DNA of 64,000 nucleotides from Azolla caroliniana (Eukaryota > Polypodiophyta), in NCBI GenBank assembly GCA_043228905.1, contig JBHGNT010000010.1:21948001-22012000 (forward strand), given 5' to 3'. The translations under genes were made by a program, and so were the position numbers. The notes beneath the pieces are model-generated. The model had not been told where the DNA came from. It was given only the letters and a program-made list of their open reading frames with translations, and ran no database searches. Shown here piece by piece: positions 57,673 through 64,000 of this stretch (the stretch's first letter is position 1; every line of letters begins with the position of its first letter).

Positions 57673-60600
57673 AGAGGGCTGCCAAGGCGTGGGGCCGCGA
57701 CAGTCCGGACACCCCGGGAAACCCCCACACCTGTACGATAAAACCGAAGGAACCTTGTACCATAGGTAGGGGATTTTTGTTCTCCGACAGCGGAGCGTGT
57801 ACGATAGTCGGCATCGGCGGCCGAGAGAAGACAAAGGCGGAGGGGAGACTTCGAGCGTGCGGAGTTCTCGGCCCTGACGAGGAAATCAACGGAGCCGTGG
57901 AGGCGGTCTCATTCGACGACACCTTGGGAATGCTGGGAAAGGTAGTCGAAGAAGGCCTTAACGAAGACCGGACGATACCGGTGTGTTCCGAGGAGATGTA
58001 CGAAGTCATCGCGGACTTCGGTCGAGGGCTCGAGTCAGTTCGGACGGCCCGCGTAAGCACCAAGTACAAGACTGTGGACCGGAAGGTAAGGCCAGTCGCG
58101 GCACCCTTACCGGAGGACAGCGCGTCGAGAATCAAAAGGGTTGCATCGGACCCTAGTCTACGAGATCCGGCCTGCATAGGGCACACCTTCACCGACGAGA
58201 CGCTCCGAGAGCTCAAAATCGGTGGGGGCGGGTTCCTACTGCCGGCGGAGGAAGACCGGTTTCGGAGAATGCTCGGAAGGCACGGGAAAGCCTTCGCATT
58301 CTCGCCGGAGGAAATCGGGTGCGTTGACCCGACGATCGTGGAGCCGATGGTGGTATTCACGGTACCGCATGTACCATGGAACCTCAAGCCAATCCCGGTT
58401 CCGAGAGCTCACATCCCGAAGTTGATGGAGCTGCTGAGGCAGAAAGTTGATATGGGAATTCTCGAGCCGTCGAGCGCCCCATATTCGAATCGATGGTTTA
58501 CCGTACCGAAGAAAAACGGTTCGTTGCGCTTCATCCAGGACCTGCAGCCGGTCAATCGAGTGACCATTCGGAACGCAGGGATCGGACCGACCGTAGACGA
58601 GTTCGCGGAGGCCTTCGCCGGAAGGTCAATTTACTCGGTCGGGGATCTATACTCAGGGTACGACCAGTTCCAGCTAGCCGTGGAGAGCAGAGACATTACG
58701 ACGATGCGAACTCCCCTCGGCCTAGTTCGGATGTGTACACTGCCGCAAGGAGGGACCAACTCGGTGGCCCACATGGTGAATGCGATGAACAAGGTTCTGA
58801 GGGACTGTATCCCGGACATCACCATGCCGTTTCTGGACGACATCCCGATCAAGGGATGCCCGGTAGAAGAGAAGGACGAGACGATCGGGCCGGACGGATG
58901 CCGGCGATTCGTGGCGACGCACATCGACGACTGCGAGAAGGTGCTGCGAAGGCTAGAGGATGCGAGACTCACCTTCTCCGGGGAGAAGTCGGCCTTCGGG
59001 CAGTCAGAAATCATGGTGGTCGGACACCTGTGCGGACCGTATGGCCGGAAACCGTCTCCGGCAAAGGTAGAAGCCATCTCCGCGATGAAGCCCGACTGCA
59101 GCTCGGTCACGGAAGTACGGAGATTCCTGGGGGCATGCGCGTTCTACCACATATGGATCCCGCATTACGCACACGTCGCGGAGCCACTGTACGGGTTGCT
59201 GAAAAAGGGGCGAAGGTTCGAATGGCTAGACGAGCACGCGGAATCGGTCCGGAAGCTGAAAGAGGCCCTTGCAGCGGCACCGGCACTCCGGAAGGCGGTA
59301 TACGGGAAGGGTACCCCGGTATTCATAACGGTGGATACCAGTCCGACCGGGATCGGATGGGTCGTGAACCAGGAAGACGAGGACGGCAATCGGTTTCCGA
59401 TCCGATTCGGCGCGAAAGTCCTCAGTGAACGGCAGCGAGGATACGCCCAGGTTAAACGCGAACTCTGGGGTATTGTTTCGGCGGTTAAGGCCGACAAAGA
59501 CTACCTGATAGGGACAGAAGTGATCATCGAGACAGATTGCCTGCCGATTCTCGGTATGGTTTCCGGATGCGCGACTCCGGACCTGGCGATGCTCAGGTGG
59601 ATAGCGTACATCAAGTCCCTGGACCCGGAAATACGACACATTTCCGGGAAAGACAACGCCATGGCCGACATGCTTTCGAGGGCGAGGTTCGACGACGAGG
59701 GCGGCATGGTTTCGGAAGACGAAGAAGTCGGCGTGGATTTCTTCGAGGCGGCACACATAACGACCGACGGAATGAGCACTCCGGCGCTTAACGAGTTCGA
59801 CGCGAGCAAGTACGACGGGGAGTGGCTGCAGATCGGCGGGTTTTTGAAGACAATGACGCCTGATGCGTCATGGACGAAGGACGAGGCCAACCGGATCCGG
59901 AAGAAAGCATATCGATTCTTTCTCCGGGATGGCTACCTATGGAAGCACCCGAAGAAGAGGAACGGCGCTCCGCTCCGGGTGGTGGCGATGAAGGAAGAAC
60001 AGGAGGAGCTGCTGACGGCCTACCACGACAGCCCTTGGGCTGGACACCGTGGAACGTGGGCGACATTTGAGAAGCTGAAGGGGAAGTACTGGTGGCCGGG
60101 ATTGTACCGGGACGTGCATCGGTTCGTGTCGACTTGCGAGAGTTGTCAGATGCACTCGATAGTCCGACACCGGGATGGGCTTCGCCCTACGTACCCTCCG
60201 ACTATCCACTTCAAATGGATGGTAGATCTAGTGACGATGCCGATGGGGGTAGGACAGATGCGGTATCTGGTCCTAGCGCGGGAAGACCTGACGAACCAGG
60301 TGGAAGGCCGAGCCCTTCAGAACAAGACGACCGCGGCCGTGTGTCGGTTCCTGATCGAGGACGTGATATGCCGGTACGGGTGCGTCGGGAAGATCGTGGC
60401 TGACCGGGGGGAGTTGGACGCCGAGGAGGCCGCGGAGCTGTTCGATCGGCTGGGAGTCAAACTCTCGCTCACCACTGCGTACAACCCGGAGGCGAATGGA
60501 AAGGTGGAGCGCGGACACGGGCCGATCGTTAAAGCGCTGGTTCGGGCATGCGGGGGCCAAGTCGGTAACTGGCCGCGACTTCTACCTTATGCTTTGTGGG

Positions 60601-61160
60601 CCGACCGGACTACGCACAGTTCGGTAACCGGGTACATGCCGACAGAGCTCATGTTCGGCCAGAAGCCGATCATGCCGGTGGAACAAACAATCTCCTCATG
60701 GGCGACGGTCGACTGGAGGGACGAGATGAGCCGGGAGGACTTGTTGGCAGCGCGTATACGACAACTCGAACGGAGACCGGAGGACGTGGAGACGGCTGCA
60801 GAAAGGATCCGAGTGGCGAGGATAAAGAACAAGGCCAGGTTCGACCGAACGCACCGACTCCGACCGAAGAAGATCGAACAAGGTGACTGGGTGCTCGTCT
60901 ACGACAGCAGCCTCGACAACCAGCACCGATCAACGCGGAAGTTCGCACGGAGATGGTTCGGGCCGTACACGGTACAGAGCGCCAACGACAACGGGACGTA
61001 TCATCTGGCGGAGCTCGACGGTACGAGAATAGCGATACCCGTGGCCGGGAAGAGGATCAAAGCTTTCAAGAAGCGGCACGACGACGAACCCGACCCGATT
61101 CTCCTGGACAGCAGCGACGACCGATCCGAGGCCGAGGAGGGGCCGGCAGGCGAAGAGTAA
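57669..61160 (+). CDS. Pol polyprotein (RT, RNase H, integrase), GC-rich gypsy element
   Basis: About 1,160 codons in the -1 frame relative to gag-pro, with no ATG at the start, so expression by frameshifting is expected. A linker (RDSPDTPGNP, then EPCTIGRGF) is conserved with the AT-rich copy. RT has FIQDLQPVNRVTIRNAG, GDLYSGYDQFQLA, LPQGGTNSVAHM and catalytic TMPFLDDIPIKG near 58824-58859. VVGHLCGPYGRKPSP follows. RNase H has ITVDTSPTGIGWV, KRELWGIVSA and IETDCLPILG. The integrase has WAGHRGTW, STCESCQ, WMVDLVTMP, VADRGE and NGKVERGH (the D-D-E set), and FGPYTV near the end. It has no chromodomain. From memory, the motifs around FLDD and VVGH resemble basidiomycete gypsy elements. The frame is intact. 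Confidence 0.92.
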   Translation, partial: LERAAKAWGRDSPDTPGNPHTCTIKPKEPCTIGRGFLFSDSGACTIVGIGGREKTKAEGRLRACGVLGPDEEINGAVEAVSFDDTLGMLGKVVEEGLNEDRTIPVCSEEMYEVIADFGRGLESVRTARVSTKYKTVDRKVRPVAAPLPEDSASRIKRVASDPSLRDPACIGHTFTDETLRELKIGGGGFLLPAEEDRFRRMLGRHGKAFAFSPEEIGCVDPTIVEPMVVFTVPHVPWNLKPIPVPRAHIPKLMELLRQKVDMGILEPSSAPYSNRWFTVPKKNGSLRFIQDLQPVNRVTIRNAGIGPTVDEFAEAFAGRSIYSVGDLYSGYDQFQLAVESRDITTMRTPLGLVRMCTLPQGGTNSVAHMVNAMNKVLRDCIPDITMPFLDDIPIKGCPVEEKDETIGPDGCRRFVATHIDDCEKVLRRLEDARLTFSGEKSAFGQSEIMVVGHLCGPYGRKPSPAKVEAISAMKPDCSSVTEVRRFLGACAFYHIWIPHYAHVAEPLYGLLKKGRRFEWLDEHAESVRKLKEALAAAPALRKAVYGKGTPVFITVDTSPTGIGWVVNQEDEDGNRFPIRFGAKVLSERQRGYAQVKRELWGIVSAVKADKDYLIGTEVIIETDCLPILGMVSGCATPDLAMLRWIAYIKSLDPEIRHISGKDNAMADMLSRARFDDEGGMVSEDEEVGVDFFEAAHITTDGMSTPALNEFDASKYDGEWLQIGGFLKTMTPDASWTKDEANRIRKKAYRFFLRDGYLWKHPKKRNGAPLRVVAMKEEQEELLTAYHDSPWAGHRGTWATFEKLKGKYWWPGLYRDVHRFVSTCESCQMHSIVRHRDGLRPTYPPTIHFKWMVDLVTMPMGVGQMRYLVLAREDLTNQVEGRALQNKTTAAVCRFLIEDVICRYGCVGKIVADRGELDAEEAAELFDRLGVKLSLTTAYNPEANGKVERGHGPIVKALVRACGGQVGNWPRLLPYALWADRTTHSSVTGYMPTELMFGQKPIMPVEQTISSWATVDWRDEMSREDLLAARIRQLERRPEDVETAAERIRVARIKNKARFDRTHRLRPKKIEQGDWVLVYDSSLDNQHRSTRKFARRWFGPYTVQSANDNGTYHLAELDGTRIAIPVAGKRIKAFKKRHDDEPDPILLDSSDDRSEAEEGPAGEE

Positions 61161-61232
61161 AGGCGGGCCGGTTTTCTCCGTGCCAACTTATTTTGGCGCA
61201 TGCCGGTGGATGCGCGGTTAGGTGGGGGCGGA
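61161..61232 (+). other. Short 3' untranslated spacer and purine tract
   Basis: 72 bp between the pol stop and the 3' LTR, ending in AGGTGGGGGCGGA, the presumed plus-strand primer site. Confidence 0.7.
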
Positions 61233-61927
61233 TGTCGTGAAGAAAACCGCCCACAAGAGGAATCGGAGGAACAAGGCGTGGGAGACGGCTCTACGCACAC
61301 ACGCGCCCCAAGAAGTACCTAAGGACGAAGTAGGTACATACGAGGATCCTAGGTGGGTAGATTCGGTTGGTATGCAGTTAATGCCAAACGGCCTCTTGAC
61401 GGGCTATAAAAGGGAAGAGGAAGAATAGAAGTGGGTATCTCGCGCGGAGAGGACGAAGTGCTGCCGAACCGATTTCGGAGCTTCTCTCTCACTCCTGCTT
61501 TCTCTGTCTTCTGCTCCATCGCGTACCAGTGCAGGTTTCGAGGAGGCTTGCGCTGTTCCGTGGAACGCCCCGAGTGCGTCCTGCAGCACCTCCGACCTGT
61601 TTTCCCTTCCTGTGCGTCGCGACATACAGGGGTCGGCATCTGTTCGCCGCCCTGTTCGTTTTCGTTAGTATCTATTTCGTGCCCCACCGTGGGTTGTAAT
61701 ACTTTAGTCTGTTATTTTCTTGCATTCATAAGTACATATCTTTCGTTGTTGCGTCCATCCGCGTCGGCGTTTATTTGTGATCTCTGTTTGTTGGGCCGTA
61801 TCCCTGTGCAATCTTCGGTTCTGTGTAATCGGGTCTCTCTCTCTTACTTCTCTCTCTCTTGCTCTTCGGTTCAAGACCCCCGTGGCCCCTCCTCCTTTCT
61901 ACACGCAAGGGCGTAGTAACCCCGACA
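61233..61927 (+). repeat. 3' LTR of GC-rich gypsy element
   Basis: Identical to 54808-55502 except at 61559 and 61577. It ends CCCCGACA. Confidence 0.94.
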
Positions 61928-62802
61928 TCTGGAACGGTGTCATGAAGTTCAGCATGGGGAGCTTGATAGTGGCTCGGACTCGGAAGGTCAACACATTGTA
62001 CCTGATGAATGCCCGGTTATGCCCGGAAGAAGTGAACGTTGCTTTCGACACTACCGATGAGTTGTGGCACAAGAGACTGTGTCACATGAGCGAGAAGGGG
62101 ATGAAGAGGCTTGCCGATGAAAACCTTATTTCGGTGAAGAACGTGCACCTTGAGAAGTGCACTGACTAATTGGCCGGTAAGCAAAACCGAACCTCCTTTC
62201 GCTCAAGGCCACCTATGAGACGTAATGCACCACTGGAGCTGGTGCATACCGATGTGTGTCAAGTGGACACGAAGTCACATGCCGGATCGCAGTACTTCAT
62301 GACGTTCATAGATGACCACAACCGGAAGCTGTGGGCCACACCGTTGAAGACGAAAGATCAAGTGTTATCCGTCTTCAAGGAGCTCCATGTAAGAGTGTAA
62401 AGAGAAACCGGCCGAAAGCTGAAGGTGGTTCAAGTAGATAATGAAGGCGAATACCGGGGGTAGTTTGAGGAGTACTGCCACTCGAAGGGCATCCAACTCG
62501 AATTTACCGTGCCGAAGACGCTAGAACTAAACGGGCTGGCCGAGAGGATGAACTGGACCATAATGGAGAGGGTTCGGAGTATGCTAGCACATGCTAAGTT
62601 ACCCAAGAAGTTTTGGGTTGAGGCGTTGGGGACAACGACATACGTGATAAACAGATCACCCTTAGTGCCCTTGGATGGAGACACACCGCAGAGAGTGTGG
62701 ACCGGTAAGGAAGTTTCTTATCGGCATCTGAAGGTGTTCGAGTGTCTCGCTTACGTGCATGTTGTAAAGGACCGGAGAACAAAGTTGGATCCAAAGTCCC
62801 GG

Positions 62803-63392
62803 TGTCGTGAAGAATTTCAGCCAGAGGCGAAAACCGGGAAACATTGGCTACATCGGCGGGGTGCAACATGTGTACGCACCCATGTACATTTAGTGTGAAT
62901 ATCGAGGGTGCCTTTATGGCGCTGAAGAGTAGTCAAGTCGGGACAGACGATCCCATGAAAGTCGGGATTTTGTCCCACATTGTAACGCATCCCTCTCCTT
63001 GTTCTATAAAAGGAAGGGAACGCCCTTTGTGGAGGGGTTGCCCATTTTGCGATAGAGGGTATACCGTTAGGTTTAGAGTTAGGTTCTTCTTCTTCTCATT
63101 CTTCATGTTTCGCTTAGGGTTTGCTTTGGTTCGGCCTCCTGTGCAAGACCCCGCTCGACGCGACGAGCTGAGAGCTCCCCGACGGCGGCTTGGCAGCAGA
63201 CGACTACTGTAACCTACCTCAGTCCGGCTCGAAGCCAGGAATGTATTCCTTCTGTTTATACATATATATATATTTGCGTCTGTCTGTGTATATTCGCGTC
63301 TATGTTCGTGTCGGGTGTTTCCCCTTTCCTGCATTTCCTGTACATGAGGGCGCGAGGCGGGTCAACATGTGTGTGTGTGCGTGAGTCGGTGT

Positions 63393-63441
<49 letters not shown>

Positions 63442-63573
63442 CTCGGTTGCTTCCGGTGTGCTTCTGAGATGTCCCCGGGAACGGTGAAGCCCGACTTCCT
63501 ACGCTCCAACACTCCTTAGTCCAAGACCCCCGTGGTCCCGCCCTTCTACATGCACGCGCGTAATAATGCGACA
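62803..63573 (+). mobile_element. Solo LTR (771 bp) in copia C
   Basis: It starts TGTCGTGAAGAATTTCAG and ends AATGCGACA. The flanks CCGG (62799-62802) and TCGG (63574-63577) are a 4-bp TSD with one C-to-T change, and excision restores the copia reading PKSR-PCIF. The TATA context GTTCTATAAAAGGAAGGG is near 63002, and AAGACCCCCGTGGTCCCGCC is near its end. It contains a (CT)n run at about 63397-63438. It equals the solo LTR at 4598-5368 in length and layout. Confidence 0.85.
63397..63438 (+). repeat. (CT)n microsatellite
   Basis: About 20 CT units in the leader part of the solo LTR. Confidence 0.9.
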
Positions 63574-63784
63574 TCGGCCTTGCATATTCCTCAGATACGA
63601 CAAGACCCTTGTCGATTGGGAGTCGGAGAAGAAGATAATGAACTCCGAGTTGACCGGTAAGGATCGGTTTGATGAGATTCAGACCTACCCGACTAAGAGC
63701 CGGTTGAGAGTCGAGGAACCGGCCGGTTACTGTGAGGATACCTGTCGAGCGCCAAGCTCAACCGGATCCGGATCGGCTGAATAA

Positions 63785-64000
63785 GCCTGGGCTGGATCGG
63801 CATCCAGAAGGATTAGCCGGTGAGCTAGATCGGACAACAACCGGAAGCCTAGTAGTAGCCTAGACTACTAGGTAGTTAATAGTCTCGTAGTTAGTGTCAA
63901 ACGCTCGAGTGAGCATTGAAGTACGTGGTGCTTCTGTCAATCCTCTTAGGACTTGTATAAATAGTGCTATTGAGCACGATGTATGTAAAGAGTTTTCAAG
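63785..64000 (+). other. GC-mixed tail, possible start of another LTR
   Basis: No coding match. TGTATAAATAGTGC near 63955 looks like a TATA box in an LTR or promoter. The window ends before this can be decided. Confidence 0.35.

Larger units (their letters stand above)
54808..61927 (+). mobile_element. Ty3/gypsy element, GC-rich, apparently intact
   Basis: LTRs at 54808-55502 and 61233-61927 differ at only two sites that I could find (55134/61559 and 55152/61577, both T/C at CpG). Both LTRs have TGTCG...CGACA ends. A tRNA-Trp-type PBS, two uninterrupted coding frames linked by a -1 frameshift signal and a purine tract (AGGTGGGGGCGGA) complete it. It could be autonomous and recently active. 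The two flanks (ACGT and TCTG) do not form a TSD. Confidence 0.93.
61928..63784 (+). pseudogene. GC-rich copia fragment (GAG-pre-integrase and integrase), split by a solo LTR (copia C)
   Basis: It begins mid-domain with GSLIVARTRKVNTLYLMNAR and ELWHKRLCHMSEKGM. The integrase core has PLELVHTDVCQVD, FIDDHNRKLW, VVQVDNEGEY and LNGLAERMNWTIMER, then KVFECLAYVH up to DPKSR at 62802. After the solo LTR it resumes as RPCIFLRYDK (63575). Stops at 62168, 62398 and 62461 show decay. It is homologous to copia B but GC-rich and in the opposite direction. Its 5' part is not found on the other side of the GC-rich gypsy element. Confidence 0.82.

Noticed and set aside
57777-57779. Independent start of the pol ORF at a TTG
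   Set aside because: The frame is open and conserved upstream to the slip site at 57663-57672, which fits frameshifting better than non-AUG initiation.
54808-61927. GC-rich gypsy element as contaminating fungal DNA
   Set aside because: It is bordered by a plant-type copia fragment, shares LTR start, PBS and frameshift site with the A/T-rich copy embedded in plant copia B, and a related solo LTR lies in the left flank at 4598. Contamination is not needed, though the nearby gap leaves some doubt.

Overview
This is nuclear DNA of a land plant, most likely an angiosperm. It holds three host genes: a type-I pectinesterase on the minus strand (19392-21635), a 12-exon NAPE-PLD-type metallo-hydrolase on the plus strand (28136-35310), and an intronless DUF1644 zinc-binding protein on the minus strand (39329-41326). 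All have spliceosomal or plant-specific architecture and lie in AT-rich DNA full of retrotransposon debris. There is no bacterial-style operon, rRNA, CRISPR array or convincing intact tRNA gene.

Left flank, 1-16312: an old Ty1/copia element (LTRs 1247-1520 and 16042-16312) opened up by later insertions. Two solo LTRs have target-site duplications (3159-3888 with AATCG; 4598-5368 with TCCA). A hAT-like MITE (6611-14575, perfect 8-bp TSD) sits in the copia RNase H region. The MITE contains a short-LTR gypsy remnant (6756-14200), which contains a chromovirus with a chromodomain (7380-13752, TSD TCAAG), which contains a further insertion (about 10434-11640). A second copy of the MITE is at 15445-15883. 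A LINE tail with a zf-RVT knuckle follows (about 16790-17690).

Middle, 17691-42719: the three host genes separated by AT-rich DNA with several local tandem duplications. The pectinesterase acts in the cell wall, the NAPE-PLD homologue in N-acylethanolamine lipid signalling, and the DUF1644 protein is of unknown role. Nothing suggests that they work together.

Right flank, 42720-64000: a second copia on the minus strand is interrupted at 47051 by a Ty3/gypsy element with A/T-rich coding sequence (47051 to the assembly gap at 54418-54517). Beyond the gap lies a second, strikingly GC-rich and apparently intact relative (54808-61927), then a GC-rich copia fragment with a 771-bp solo LTR. The two gypsy elements share a tRNA-Trp-type primer binding site, the LTR start TGTCGTGAAG, domain order, an unusual DHG protease motif and, most notably, the same GGATTTTTAG at the end of gag-pro. 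That string is a programmed -1 frameshift signal type known from dianthoviruses, and the -1 frame is open and conserved immediately behind it in both copies. Their reverse transcriptase resembles, from memory, basidiomycete Ty3/gypsy elements more than standard plant lineages. This pair is the best candidate for an under-described system in the window.
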